Source: Chromera velia (Eukaryota; Sar; Chromeraceae). From it: a stretch of DNA of 57,345 nt. The stretch is from positions 1 to 57,345 of the forward strand of contig JAHBMJ010000012.1 of NCBI GenBank assembly GCA_018398765.1, given 5' to 3'. How positions within the stretch are numbered: position 1 is the first letter of the stretch; each line of letters begins with the position of its first letter. Under the pieces are notes generated by a model, which worked only from the letters and a program-made list of their open reading frames with translations, was not told the origin of the DNA and did not search any database. Positions 23,915-36,987 of the stretch are shown here, in pieces. Made by a program: the position numbers and the translations under genes.

Positions 23915-25126
23915 TTCCTTTCTTTTTTTCCTCCCTTCCTTCTTTCCTTCCTTTCTTAAAAAGCGAGAGGAATGAAGGAGACAGAAAGAAAGTCACAAAA
24001 AGAGAGAGAAAGAAAGGAAAAAAATGAGGAGATAAAGAAAAAGAAAAAACCTACCGCAGTCGCCCACACAGGCTCCCCACCCCACCACCTGCCATCCTTC
24101 CCTCCGTCTCCCATGGTAAAGAATTCACCCCATTTTGGGTCAAAAAAGTAATTCGAGACTATCCCGTGGCTTTCTGGATACAGTCCCGTGGCGATGGCGT
24201 AGAAGTTCGGGAAGGTCTTCGAGGGAAACGACGGCTCCATTCGGTCTGTTCCGGCCCCCCCGTCGATAATCGACTGAATGTGGGGGGAAATCCCGCGCTT
24301 CAAGTAGCTCGCTCTGCAGGGGGGCCAGGTCGACCGTTAGACGAGCAGTTAGGCACGCATATTCAGTTTCGGCCATGTAAGTTGTTTGAGAGCCGGTTGA
24401 AATGAGACCCGAGACACATGCAACTGAGGGTCCTTCAGAGCCGAGAGGCGCAGCCTGAGAACAAGAATCAGACGGCTCTCGAGCGGGACGTGTAAGCAGT
24501 CAGCATCTTTTGTGTGTCGATTCAGCAGGCAGAGAGAACGCCGTTGAGTTGCTGATCGGAAACTGGTATAATCGATGGAAACTGAGAGACGGGAGCACGG
24601 GCAGGCAGGCAGGCGGACACAGTCCATGGATATCAGTGAATGCGGCTGATTGAGGCCCCACGGAGGTGCCGTGCGGGCATCCCGCCTGTCTCTCCGTGCG
24701 TCAGACTGTCTCTGTGTCAACCGACCTGAACCCGTCAATGCCCACGATGATCAGGGGAGAGTATTCTTGAAAGTCTGGTTGGGGAGCGATTTGGTACCCC
24801 ATCAGCTTCATCAACACCACAAAGAAGACGATTCCAAAAAAGAACATCAGAAAGGCACCCACACAAATAATGCACTTCGCGTTTTTCTCTCCCATTCCCC
24901 CCCCTCTGATCACAAAACCGGCACCATCCGAGTGAATCACCCTGGAAGAACGATGAGACCGGGAACCGTTTACATTCCCTTCCACATTATACACGTCTTC
25001 TTCGCTCTCCATCAGGTGCCCGTTGTGCGCCGTGCCCCCCTGGTGCAAGGGGGTAGACGCGACATCCCAGTTTGCATGCACGGAGTTGGGCGTCTCTTCG
25101 AGTGGAAGCTGCTCGAAACCGTTCAT
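20481..25126 (-). CDS. Ectonucleotide pyrophosphatase/phosphodiesterase (ENPP), type II membrane protein
   Basis: Eight exons on the minus strand: 25126-24726, 24313-24055, 23368-23190, 22882-22795, 22048-21803, 21566-21456, 20983-20960, 20852-20481; 559 residues, all in phase. A short cytosolic N-terminus precedes one membrane span (about 84-107), so the enzyme faces outward or into the lumen. All six metal ligands and the nucleophile of the alkaline-phosphatase superfamily are visible: D131 (GIDGFR), T167 (KTFPN), D286 and H290 (DHQGH), D335 and H336 (ADHG), H462 (GNHGWDN). Family landmarks such as TGLYPESHGI, WPG, PPFENV-like APFENV and LGLTPAP are present. ENPPs hydrolyse nucleotide or lipid phosphodiesters; the substrate is not predictable. 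The 24-nt exon (20960-20983) is supported by GTGAGT and TCTGTAG sites. ATG 25126 is the first true ATG in the frame. The last 40 residues are basic and unlike the family. Confidence 0.9.
21398..21455. repeat. (CA)n followed by (CTCA)n next to an ENPP splice donor
   Basis: On the coding strand, the donor after exon 6 begins GTCAGTCAGTGAGTGAG and continues as tetramers into a TG run. The microsatellite begins at the splice site itself. Confidence 0.85.
23880..23958 (+). repeat. (CTTT)n tract in an ENPP intron
   Basis: A plus-strand polypyrimidine tract, purine-rich in the sense of the ENPP gene, in its second intron. Confidence 0.85.
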
Positions 25127-26168
25127 TCTGCCGCACAACTTTCGAGAATCAACCAACTTCCGCTATTTTGACTTCCCCGTACTCTTCTTCCAGCGCTAAC
25201 TGCACGCTGTTTGGAAGTAGTGGGGAAATCAAGAAGGAGACGCCGTCACTCGATCTGTCTGGGACCACTAATTTCGAAGGAAAGTTTCAGAACAACAGCT
25301 GCGCTGAATTAAGCACGCAATGTATAGAAAAGTTGGACCAATTATGAAGGGGATCGACAGTTTGCTGATGCCCGGTCGAGCCATGTTACGAAGCTACTGC
25401 TGTTGAAGAAGCAAAGCGCAATTGATATCAATTGATAGAATGATCGAAGGGAAGATACGTACGTGCTGCGTAACGCGCACCTGGCGGCGCCAAACGGGCC
25501 GCGGCCCATTTGCATGGGCCCGGCCCCTCCACGTCTTTCTTCTTTCACTTTAAGTGCCATGCACCATGTGCCACCTGTTAATGCACTTTCCGGGGCCAAT
25601 ATGGCGGCTATATGGATCGAGACAGCGCTAGTGGCCGGGTCAATCGCCTGCCTTTTTAAGGAGCTCGCACGGAGTTATTAATACATGCACATGCAGTCAG
25701 TAAGTGCGAACGTTGTCGGCGTCATCGCCTGACGCACGCAAGCGCGCGCGCTCCACAGCCCGATCGATCAATTAACCGCGCCAGAAAATTGTGCTGCCGT
25801 CATCTGCGAGAAAAAGATGGGAAAAGAGTTGAGAGACTCGATCCTTCTCGATCGTGTTTGACGGTGATCATCCAAACACTTGTGAAGGTGCACAGACAGT
25901 CTTAAGCGGTGTGTGTGGCATATGACTTTCCTGTCGATACGCAACTCGCTACAGCAAGAATAAGAAAACTGACCAGAAAAAATAATTGCCGGGAAGAAAA
26001 AGGTGGAAGGAAAGGGTCGAGCGCTTTTTGAGATTGGGTGGAGTATGATCAGAAGCAGTTCGGGGTCTCACGTCTTTTGTGCAGTTGAGAACGTGACACA
26101 AGAAAGGAAAAGGCACCATTGTAGTAGAACGACTTGATCACGGTACAGATTACGCAAAACAGCTTTCC
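25127..26168. promoter_or_regulatory. Divergent promoter region between ENPP and the PH-kinase
   Basis: A 1,042-bp spacer between two head-to-head genes. A GC-rich block (25466-25780) contains GGGCCGCGGCCC (25496-25507, perfect palindrome), TTTGCATGGGCCC, CCAATATGGCGGC (about 25595) and a GCGCGCGCGC run near 25743. Layout and composition match the 11.4-11.56 kb divergent region. Regulatory use is inferred. Confidence 0.45.
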
Positions 26169-29100
26169 ATGTCTCACAAAAGCACCAATCCAATGTCTCA
26201 ACTGCTTCGGTAAGTTCTGGTCGCTGTCGTTCTCCGACGCGCTCAAAAAGCCCTGCACTTCATTAGAGCGTTGCATTTCGTCTTCGTTTCTCTCGATTCT
26301 TTGCTGCAGATTTCCGTTGCCTCTCACAACGGGCACGACTAAAGAGGTCGCTTTTGATTCCTCATCTTCCGGAGGTCACCGCCTTCTCTGCTTTGTGGAG
26401 CCAGGGGATGCCTCTCCGCGCTTCGTCATTCCTCTTGAAGGCGGCCGCTTTGTCAACAATGTAACAGACAAGGGGTGAGTCCCGTCGAGGGTTTCCCCCT
26501 TCTGCCGCACCTGTGTTGCTCTGTGGCTTGCGGCTGTGAGGGTGCGAAGACAGTTTACTCGTTTCTTTTTCTTTGTGCGCTGGTTTGTGGTGTTCTGCAG
26601 GCCCTGCATTTTCCTCGTCACGTCTGCGGGAGAATTTGAGTTTCAGTGCACGAGCAGAGAGTCCTGCGAGGGCTGGAACGAGGTTCTTACTGAGGCAGGG
26701 GTCACGCAGTTCAAGTTCACACAGCTGTACAAACTGACCAAGTTCCTCGGAGAAGGATCCTTCGCCCGGGTGCGTGGCTGGGGCTTGGGGAGAAAGAGGG
26801 AAAGTTCCAGTTGTGTGAAAGTGCGCACAGACTGTGGACATGCTAGGGGGTTCTCCGTTGGGGTCGACTCGACCGATCGAGCTTCTTCATTCATCACGAT
26901 TTTTCTGTCTGAAGCCGTTTGTGTGTTTTCTTCTTTAGTCGGTTGACCCTGTAAGATCGCTTCTCCAGCTCCGATGCGCACGAACTGTTTATTTCGATTC
27001 TCTTCTCCTGTTCTCTCTCCCATTTCACGTCTCCTTCCCTCACGTTCCCCTTTCCGCGAATTAAGCCGGTTTCTCTCGTCTTTCTTGTCCCGTCTCATGA
27101 CCAGCTTGCTCCTTTCTTTTCGGTCCCGTTCTGCAGGTGTACCTTGGCCAGCATCTGTACACTGGTGAAGAGGTTGTGGTGAAGGCTGTGGACATGCGCG
27201 CAGCAGTGGACAGCAACCAGAGTGCCCTTGCAGAGATCGGGATCCTCAGAGACATCTCCCATCCGTCCATCTCTCGGCTCTACGCTGCATACGAACAGGG
27301 TGGGTGGGTGGGTGGAGGGAGGAGAGAGGGGGGGGGGTGCTCCCGTGCTCAGCGCTGAATGTATGGAACAGGTTCCCAGTGCATGTGTGTGACGTTTGAT
27401 TTGATTTCCTTCTTGTGGACGCAGCCTCGGATGGTCTTCTTCTGCTTTCCTTCTTATTTACACCCTGTCTGTCTTGTTTTCCTTTTCTTTCACGTAACGT
27501 GCAGACAACCACACCTGCATGGTTCTCGAATACCTGCGGGGGGGGGAACTGTTCGACGCCATAGTAAAGGGAGGTGAGGCGCGAGGGAGGAGCTGCGTAA
27601 TTGATTCAGGTTTTTCCGTTCTTTTTTTTTTCAGGGGCATTTTCTCCTGCCTTCTTTCGTTCCGTTTGTCGCTTGAAGAAAGAAGGGTGAGTGACTCGAT
27701 CCTTGTGAAGAGGGACATCTCATACATGCATGATGTGTCTTTGGCTCGTTCGGTCTCTTCGCCGTTCATGCATCCACGCTCTCCAGGGAGGGAGGGAGGG
27801 AGGGAGCAGAAGATTTTGGAGCCAGACCAAAAAGGATCGAGGTTTTGTTTTCTCCTTTCTGATCCGTTGACTCTGTGTCTCTTCGTACGCACCTGCATTT
27901 CTGTCTCTGGCTGTTAATGATGGTGACACAGAGAGATCTTCCAACCAAATCTCTTCTTGCTGGCTGCACACCGGACTCCTGCAGGGCCAGTGAGGGAGGA
28001 TACCGCACGTCGAGCGATGAAGCGCATCTTCTCGGCTTTAGAGGAGCTGCACCTGAGAGGAATCGTCCACCGAGACGTCAAGACAGAGAACCTGATGCTT
28101 GAGAACGAGAACGACGTCGCGTCTGTCAAACTGATAGGTTCGTGGGTGGGTGGTTGGGGCGGTTACACAGAAAAAAATGCAGGAACAAAGAGGCTGTAGG
28201 TGGACGGATTGGATCTAGGGGGGGTTGGGAGGGAGACAGAAGAGATCGAGGGACCAGTTCGGGGAGCCACCTGTTCCTTCCGTCGAGTCTCCTCACAGCT
28301 GGGGGGACAGGTTTGCTGGATTATCTCTGTCGTGCCTGCTCTCACACGATGGCTGTCCTAAGAGTGTCTCGAAGTCTGCCTTCCCTTCGCATGATCTCGG
28401 GTCGGCGAGTACGGATGTGCGTCCTGACTCTTGAATGGTTGAACGATGCATGGTAGTTGGTCTTCTCCTCATGGTGCCGTGTGTGTGATTCATCATGATG
28501 CGGGTGCAGATTTCGGCCTCGCTACTCGACTCGGGTCTCCTCACATGAGCATGCGCTGCGGATCGCCCGGATACGTCGGTGAGTGAGGGAGGGGTGAGAG
28601 GGTGTGTGTGGCATAGAGTAGAGGCTTCTTGGGATGGACGACTGCTGCCCGTCATTTCTCTCTCTATTCGAGCAGATCCCACTTACTTACGGGCTCTGTT
28701 TGCACACGCCACTCTGACTGGCCATTACGCCCCTCTTCCTCTTCCTCTCCGTGCCCACCACGGCATCAGGCAGGATCCTGTCACACAGAGGAGCGAGGAG
28801 ATGTTTGTTGGGTTCTTTTTTCTTCTCTTCATTCAATGACTTCATTCACCCCGGTCCTCTCACTCACTTAGAGAGAGAAGAAACAATACGCCCTCATGCA
28901 CTGACTTCAGCCTGACCTCCGAACTCTGTTGTTGTCATCAATGCTGTTTGCAGCGCCAGAAATTCTGGCGAACCACCCGTATGACTGCAAAGTCGACGTG
29001 TTCTCCGCCGGGGTGATTTGCTTCATTCTCCTTGAAGGTCGCCCTCCGTTTCTGGGCAAAGGTCTTTTGGAAATTGTCCGAAAAAACCTGAGGTGTCAGA

Positions 29101-31457
29101 TCTCCTTCTCCGCCCCCCAGTGGGCTTCCGTTTCCCCCGCCGCTGTCGCGTTCATTCAAGCATGCTGCTCAGTAGACCCAGCAAAGAGGCTGAGCTCTAC
29201 GGAGGCCCTGTCTCACCCGTGGATGAACGGAGCGTGGGAGATGCCGAAGAACCCCTTCCATCTCACCCTGCCGTTCCCTCCAGTCTCCACTGTTCCCTCC
29301 GATTTGCTGGGAGAAGGGGAGACTGTCGAGGGAAGTGCAGACACCGCTGCGTCCTCAGGAGAGGCCTCAGTCTCTGCGGTTGAGAGGTCGGACAGCTGCA
29401 ACGACGACATGGCACCGATCTCTTTCGTGGGAGGGGAAGAGGAAGAAGAAGAGCAGCAATACAGAGTCTCTAGAAGAGACGGGGGAAGTGGGGGAGGGTA
29501 CCCAGCCTCAGATGAGAGATCGTTTCTTTCCCCAGACAGCAGACCGCCTGCAGGAGGAGGAGGGGGAGGGGCGGCTCAGCCCTCGAAGGAGACAGCTCCA
29601 TCCTCCTCCCCCTCCTCATCCAACAGCAGTCTCTCAACTGCGAGAGCCCTCCCGATCCCCCCTGGCGGTTCTCCGTCTCCCTCTCCGTCGGCCCGCGTAT
29701 CGTCCATCGCGGCTCTTCAGATGATTGGGGGGGACTGCGAGGAGGATGAGGATGAAAAGGGGATGATGGTAGAGGGGGGCGGAAAGAGAAGTTTCAATGG
29801 TGGTTTTCTTGACTGCCAGGACCTTCAGACGTGGAGCAGAAGCCGAATAAATCTGCCCCTCGCAGAGCTGAGGGGGGAGCTGGAAGGAAGGGTCGGGGGC
29901 TCCTCAGGGTCATCGGGAGAGAACCGCTCTCGCTCCGTCTCTCCCGCTCCTTGCGGGGTTCCTACTGTCGCCCTTCCGCTCAGTGACAGAGAAGGGGACG
30001 TTTCCGTCGCCCCCTATTCTTCTGCATGCACACCCCCATTGGTCTCCGATGGCGCTCAGCCGTCCGGAGAGGTGCTTGTGGGAAGTTGTGCAGTGGAGGG
30101 CAGAGGGGATGGGGGGGAGTTTGGAGACACTGAGGCTTCCCGACTCCTGAACCGACTCCATACATCAGTGCCTATCCTGGCAACTGCCTCCGTTCGCCTC
30201 CGCCGGGCCCGTCTGCAGAAGACCCTGTTTGGAGGCATTGACCCTCAGACAGGCGTCCGAAAAAGGACAGCAGACAACAGTCAGAATGCCGCTCACCTTT
30301 CCTTCCTCAGTGCTGCAGAGGCCGCCAAAACAAGAGCAGCAGATATGCCTCTGAGTTTCCCGTCTGATGAGAGAGAGTGCGAAGGGGGGGGTTGGGGGGA
30401 TTTAGAGGACTCGGGGGCGTTGCGGCGGTTCTCGACCCTCGCCCACTTTTGGACCTCCGCCCATGTGGCCTCCGTGCCCCACCCCACTGCGTGTGACCCC
30501 ACCGCCGCCCTCCCTCCGCAGAAAGCAGCAGCGTCGATACCGGAAAACCAACATCAGGCGCCAACAGACTGCGGGCGAGATGCGGGGAGGGGGGGTGATT
30601 CCGGGGTGGAGTCGGGACGCCCTCCGCGTTCCTCGTCGAGTCTCCTCATTTCTTCTGCAGGGGAGAGTAGAGCAGCTGCTGAAAAGAGAGGGGGGATGTG
30701 CGAAGAAGAGGAGGGAAGAGAGGGAGTCACCCAAAGAGAACAGCAGCAGCAGCAGCAGCAGTCGGATGCAGGCTCTTCCACTGTCCTCTGCAAGTGCTGT
30801 CACAGCGGTCTCTCCCAAATCTCCCAGGCCCCCCCCTCGATGTGTCACACCCCAGAGACCCCCTCCCTCACGCTCCCCACATCCCGACAAACCTCGCGGA
30901 CTGACGATGAGTCCGGGACAGTGAAAGGGATAGCGGTTTCAGAAGTCGAAGAAGAAGAAGAAGAGGGCGGAGAGAGGGAGGAAGAGGTTCTTCGTCACGA
31001 CCACCGTCGACGTTCCGCCCCCGCCGAGGGACCCCTCCCCGGGGGTCAGATTGCTCTGATTGAAGACGGCCCGTCCGAATGGGCAGGGTCGAGGCTTCTG
31101 AGGGGTGACCGCTCGGTTGGTCTTTTGCGGAGACGGCTGTTTGGTCGGGAACGATTTCTTTCCGACCCTTCTCAAGCCTCTCATGCCTTCGCAACCGCTG
31201 TTAAGGGGGGGCTTGCGGCTCTCCGCCGTTATGAGACGTCACCTCTAGAGTCTGAGGGGGGAGGGAAAACCATTGAGGGCGGGGGAAGCCCCCTGACATG
31301 TTCAGTGCGAAGAGAGCGCTCGGGATCGTCCGTGTCTTCTCTCAGCAGTCGGAGAACCGCGGCAAGAACCGAACTGAGAGCCTCACTTGTAGCAGCAGCA
31401 GTAGTTGACCTGTCTTCTCTGAGAAGCTTGGGTGGGCGTGGAGGTGGGGAGGGATGA
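26169..31457 (+). CDS. PH-domain protein kinase (CAMK-type) with long disordered tail
   Basis: Eight exons: 26169-26209, 26310-26474, 26601-26769, 27137-27299, 27505-27573, 27985-28137, 28510-28578, 28954-31457; 1,110 residues, all in phase. Residues about 15-102 form a PH-like fold whose last strands and helix are clear (CIFLVTSAGEFEFQC, then the invariant Trp, W94). The kinase domain (about 112-366) has GEGSFARV (119-126), Lys141, Glu158, HRDVKTEN (231-238), DFG (254-256) and the APE motif (277-279), so it should be active. The HPWMNG end and RCGSPGYVAPE loop suggest the CAMK group; no EF hands follow. The 745-residue tail, in one exon, is Ser/Pro/Glu-rich with a polyQ run (about 30737-30763) and no domain seen. 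PH domains usually direct kinases to phosphoinositide membranes. The start is ATG 26169 with a strong GTAAGT donor, but the PH domain looks short at its N-terminus, so a missed 5' exon is possible. Confidence 0.88.
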
Positions 31458-33996
31458 AGCGAGAGAGGAGATCGAGAGAGATGCGGAGGCTGCATTTGCT
31501 GTCCGTCGGGTCATTTGAAGGAGGAATGAATGCATGAATGAATGAAGTCAAAGAGGGGATCTGAAAACACCATGTCGAGCTTTCTCTCTCTGTGATCGTG
31601 TGCCTTGCTTCACTTCAACAGATAGAAGAATAATGCAGCGAAAAGAAAGTGCAGGCAGCAGGGCAGGCACGTTGGGTGGAAGGGGGGGGTGACGGTAGCG
31701 AGAGCTGCTCTTTCACCTTCCTTCCACTTCACTTCATTTCTTCTGGCGCCGTGAAAAGAGAAGAGATGAGAGAGAAAGAGAGAGAGAGAGCCTGAAGAGA
31801 TCCATCCGTCTTTGTGGAGAGAGAAAAAGAAGAGGAAACATTGAGAGGGAGAGATTGAAACCGATCTTCCTTCCTTCGGTTCCTCTCAGTAGAAGTCCCC
31901 TCCCTCCCTGCGTGTATGTTGTCATTTCATTTGAGTGGAGAGTGGGAGGGAGCATGAAGGAGACGGAAGCCCCGGGAAAGAATCACTTCTTCACTCTATC
32001 AAGGAAGGAAAAGGGAAAGAGGGAGGGAGGGAGAGAGAAAGCCGCTGACTAAAAAATCACTTTAAAGAAAGAGAGGAAGCGAGGGGATGTGGCGGTGCCG
32101 GGCCGGGCCACGGAAGCGCAGAGTTTCCTCCTCTCCGCTTGACTCTCTCGGGTCCCCATGCGCGGCTGCGGTTGACAAGAAAATTAAAATGCTGCGGTCG
32201 ATTGATGGATGGATGGAGCATCAATCGATTCATGCAGAGAGCAGAGCAGAGTAAGTCAACCTGCAGACAGACGGATTCATTCATTTGATGTTTGGGTGGG
32301 TGGGCAGCCGTCTCGTCTCTTTTCTGACGGACTGAAGGAAGGTCTTGCTCGATGTACGTATTTTCTCTCTTTCTTTCTTGAAGACACGAAAAGAATAAAA
32401 GAACAAAGAGATGGCGATCCCCTATACATAGACAGAGAGGTCAAGCCGGAGCGTCAAAGTTGAGGGAGAAATGTTGGACGAGAAAGTGATGAATGTGAGA
32501 TGTCAATTGCACACCAGTGTTCAAGGCTCTCCAACAATTTCTGTATCGGCTTCATTCCAACGTGTGCTTGCATTTGGAGGTTTCGATGGGAACATGAGTG
32601 TCCCACAATCCTTCCTCTCTTCTATTCTGCGTCTTCTTTCCAATCACTTTTCTTCTTTCTCAGTTCAGATCTTCCCTTTTTCTTTCTTCCTCCATCCATC
32701 TCTTTCCTCTGTCTCTGTCTGAGTGAACTTTTCATTCATTTGTGTTGTGGACCTGGGGCCCTTGGCGGCCATATTTTTCCAGTCTTTCCTTCCTCTCTTT
32801 TCTTTCTTGCTTCTTCCCTTCGATCTATTCCAAAGAGAATTCTTTACATGTTCCCTCTTTACTCCCATTCATTCCAAGCTCAGCTCGGTGTATCGATTGA
32901 TCGGTCGAGATGTTGGTCTGGTGAACTGGAGTTTGGAGGGACGGAATGAATGAATGAATGAATAAATGAAGAGAAGAGCAGGAAAAGGAAGAGAGAGAAG
33001 GAACAGGGAGACGTTGGGCGGTCTCTCTGGATCAGAATCTGACCAGAGACTGAGTGGGCGCGAGAACGAGAAATAAGTCTGCTTGTTTCTTCACTTCTTC
33101 CTGCGCTCGAACCGGCGATCTTAATGTTCCATTGTTGGAGAGTAGAGGTAGGTTGTGGGTGTGAGTCAAAGAAATGGTCATGCATTTGGCATGCATTTCG
33201 GGATGTCCGTCAGTTAGTGAATGAATAGTTGGCGACTGAAGGACTCGAGGGAGCAACGACTGAAGGAAGGAGATTTCTCTAGACAACAAAAAGAAGAGAC
33301 GCCACAATGTCAAGAAACGGACACATGACCTTGAAAAGAAAAAAGGAAGGTGACTTAAGTAATGCTGTGAGTAAATGGGGAGAGATTCCATCTGTGCGTG
33401 GCGCTGATGCTGCTGGTGCTGTTGCTTTTGCTGATTTGCGTTGAAACGATCGAGCGAGCGAGGCAGGCAAACTTTGGTTCTTTCTTTGTTCGTCTGTTAG
33501 TAGAAGGTCGGAGGGAGGGAGGGAAGGGTGTACCCTTTCTTTCTTTCTGTGAAGGCAAAACGAAAAAGACAGGCAGACATACAGGCAAGCACAGTCGACT
33601 GTACGAAAGTTCTTCCTTTCCTTCCATGGACGAGCCGTCGAACAAACGAACGAAAGGAAGACCGCTTTCTGTTTGTTTGAGGGAAAGAAACAGTACCAAA
33701 ATGGAAGTAAACTGCTCGACTGAACTCTGTTTGTCTGCCTCGTCCGCCTGTCTGTCTGCTCTATGAACGTTTGTGGCTTTTGTATTCCTCCCCCTGCTTT
33801 TCTCCCTCCCACCCTCTCTCAATAGATGTGTGTGCAAGTTTTTCTTTCAACAAGGCGATGTATGCATGCCTGAGTATGAGTAAGCAAATGGAAACGCGGC
33901 AAGAAAGGCTCGTGAATGAATGAATGAATGAACAAAGCAACGGCGCTCGATCGACCGAAAGTCTTCGTCAATGTTGCGCTTTCCTTCCTCTTCGCC

Positions 33997-34157
33997 CTTT
34001 CTTTCTTTCTTTCTTTCTTTCTTTTCTTTCTTTTCTTTCTTTTCTTTCTTTTCTTTCTTTCTTTTCTTTCTTTCTTTCTTTCTTTCTTTCTTTTTTTTCT
34101 TTCTTTCTTTCTTTCTTTCTTTCTTTTTTTTCTTTCTTTCTTTTCTTTCTTTCTTTG
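33997..34157 (+). repeat. (CTTT)n/(CTTTT)n polypyrimidine tract
   Basis: About 160 bp of CTTT units with interspersed T-rich variants. It produces spurious long frames on both strands. Confidence 0.95.
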
Positions 34158-36987
34158 CGTCGATGAGGAATTCGTCCGTCGCCTCGGCCCTTCTCCCACT
34201 CCCCCTTCCAAAAAACGTTTGTTGAGGCACATTGGGGTGTTACCTGTCTGCATCTGTATCTGTGCCGGCCTGTTTGTCTGTGAGTCAGACAGACAGGCAT
34301 GACTGAGCCCGTGAGGAGGGTAACTCAAGCACACACGGGCAGACTGCCTTGCTTGCTTGCGAATTCTCGATGCACAATGTGTGTCTGTCTAAAAGGCTTC
34401 TTCTTCTTCTTCTTCCTTGTTCGTCCTCCTTTGTTTTTCTTTCTGGCAGAGACTTTGAAATCGCCAGATTTTATTTGAATGTCCCCCCACAAAGACAAGA
34501 AAAGAAAGGGACTGAACCCTGACACACAGCCTGACGGAACAATCGAGTGAAAATTCTTGTCGTGCAAGGAGGTGGCGGTGGGCTTCTGCTGGAATTGACT
34601 TACTGCTGAGAAGAAAGGTCTGAAGGCCGACCGACCGGTTTGTCGGACACGCACGCAAGGAGGGATGGGCAGTCGTAACTCTGACGAACGAGGGTGGTGA
34701 CAGAAAAGAAAGGAAGGAAAGAAAGAAATGCAGAAAACGAATCGAGGGCAGATGGGAATTGAAAGAAAGCAATCAACACAAATTTCTCCAAGTAGGACTT
34801 TAAACTTCCACAATTGAGAAGAATAGTCAATCGATCACACATCCCTCTACAGAATTACACATTGAGAACGAGGGGTGGGTACAAAACACAGCAAGCAGCA
34901 TTGAGGCAGAAGTCCTGGGTCGGGAGGGTCAATTTTCTCTCTCTATCGTTTTAAAGGAAAGAGCGAAGTCTGCTTGCTGAAGAAGAAAGAACTCGTTTGT
35001 TGGACTGCGAACGAAACAGAGAGAAAAGAAGGAGCAAAAAAAAGGCGTCGTGGAGACAGAGGCATGGCACCCGAATCTCGCTGAACACGAGAAACACATA
35101 CCGCTTTTAAGGATTCTCTGAAGAGGGAGAGGGAAAGCAGGAGAGGGAAAGCAAGAGAACTGCGAAGGTGCTTCTCTGTTCCATTGAGACAGGCGCCTTT
35201 GCTCCTTAAATACAGAACAGGTGCACTTGTGTGCACTGCGTTCATTCGCACTCAAGCCAGTAGATGGCTTGCAAGCCTATCCTCTGAAAAGCCCTCCCCC
35301 AGTGGTATGGACAGGATGGAAAAGGCGTGAATAACAATGAGACAGTGCCTTCCCCAGCTCGATCAAGTGAGGATTCCTTTCCTTTTCTGTCGCAGCATCC
35401 CTTGGGTAAGAGCAAGAGAGCTAGACAGACGCGTGACTGCGTGGATCCAAACGGGCTGGACAGAAGAGAGAAGGGTGTGTCTATCTGTTCATCTGTCTGT
35501 CTGTCTGTCTGTAAGCTCGTTTGAAATTTTTCGTCTCGTCTGTTTGTTCTTTGGGACTTGTGTGAATTTTTTCGTTTCTCGCTTCTTTCTCTCTATACAT
35601 CTCTTTCTTCACCTCACTTCTTTTATCGTTTTTCTGTTCTCTGATAGATTTGTCGGTCGACTGACCGACGCGAGGCAGGCAACAAAAACAAACCAGGGCC
35701 GAAAAGGATAGAGGAAGGAAGGAGGAATCCTCGAGCGTTGAGGCCAAAAACCAAAAGAAAATGGGAACAGAAGTAGAGGCCGATCGACAAGATCGAACCG
35801 CCTCCCTCAAGAAGCTTTGTCTTCGTTGAGTTAACTGGCCGAGTCCCAAAGAAAAAAAAAAAGGAAACGCTTCTGACCGACCGATAGAGCAGGTGAGGTG
35901 ATTGGCGCTTGCGCGCTTTTCATCGATCGATCTGTGGGCCCGCCCTCCTTTTTCTTTTCTTTTCTTTTGACCAATCGACCAATTCTTTCTAAATTAAGCC
36001 TCGATCTGAGAGCACAAATATGGTAGCGAAGAGGGTAGATGAGGGAAGTAGATGCGTGAAAAAAGAGAAGCGTGAATGCGTGTCGTGGCGTGGTCTGGCC
36101 GTTTGGTGATTGCAGGTGCCCGTTTGTGTCTCGTCAAACCGGCAAATTAAGATGATGGATGGATGCTGCTCCCTTCTCTTTTAGTGGAATGAATCTGCCT
36201 TTATTCCTCTGTCGGCCTGGTGTTCAAAGAAACCGATTGATTTCCTTCTCCCCCCCTTCTCGTTCTTCCTTCAGAAATGTACACGACTGGCTTGTTGAAT
36301 GGGTGGCTGGGTGCGAGGGTGGAGAAACAAATGGATGCATGCGTGCATAGAGAATGTGTGACTGACTAGCGGATTCATGTCGTTGGTGACTATGTGAATC
36401 CGACCGCCTGCGCTTTGTTAGAAAGGCGTGCGGGCAGGTCCGTTAAGGAACGAAAAAAGTTAGACAGCGGGTGCAGAGATTTGTGCTTGCCTTTGTGAAA
36501 AGGGGATGAAGGCGAGCGGAGAAGAGTGGGTGGGGAAACGGTACGGATGGAAAGATGGGACCTGATGGCTGACGGGCTTCTTCAGGATGCATGGGTACGT
36601 GGTTGTTTCTGCCTGTCAGCCGCCCATCTTTTTCTCCTACCGTCTTCTGTCTGTTGCTCTCTCTCTTTCTCTCTCTTCATGATGTCGACCGCGCAGTTCA
36701 TCGATCGATCGAGAGAGATCTTCACGTTGTTGTCCTGTGACAGTCCCTTGATTGCATACTGGCAGGCACATCTCTGCATCCCTTTGTTTGCATTCATGTA
36801 TGCGTGTCTGTGTGCATGTGTGAGAGAGAGAAAAGAAAGATGGGAATGTGGAGCGTTTTGCGTCGGTGTTCCTGTTGGCGAATGCGGTGGGTATGTATCA
36901 AAACAGCTCTGTCCCCGGCTGTACACATTGACGGATGGATATTTCTTTCACTTTCTCTCTCGTCTTGTGGGCCACTGATGCTATCTG

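Noticed and set aside
30899-30930. CTGACGA...GAAA resembling a hammerhead ribozyme core
   Set aside because: Stem II is imperfect, flanking stems are absent, and the sequence codes for the kinase tail.
33090-33185. GGTTCGAGC on the minus strand, like a tRNA B box
   Set aside because: No matching A box, anticodon arm or acceptor stem could be folded.
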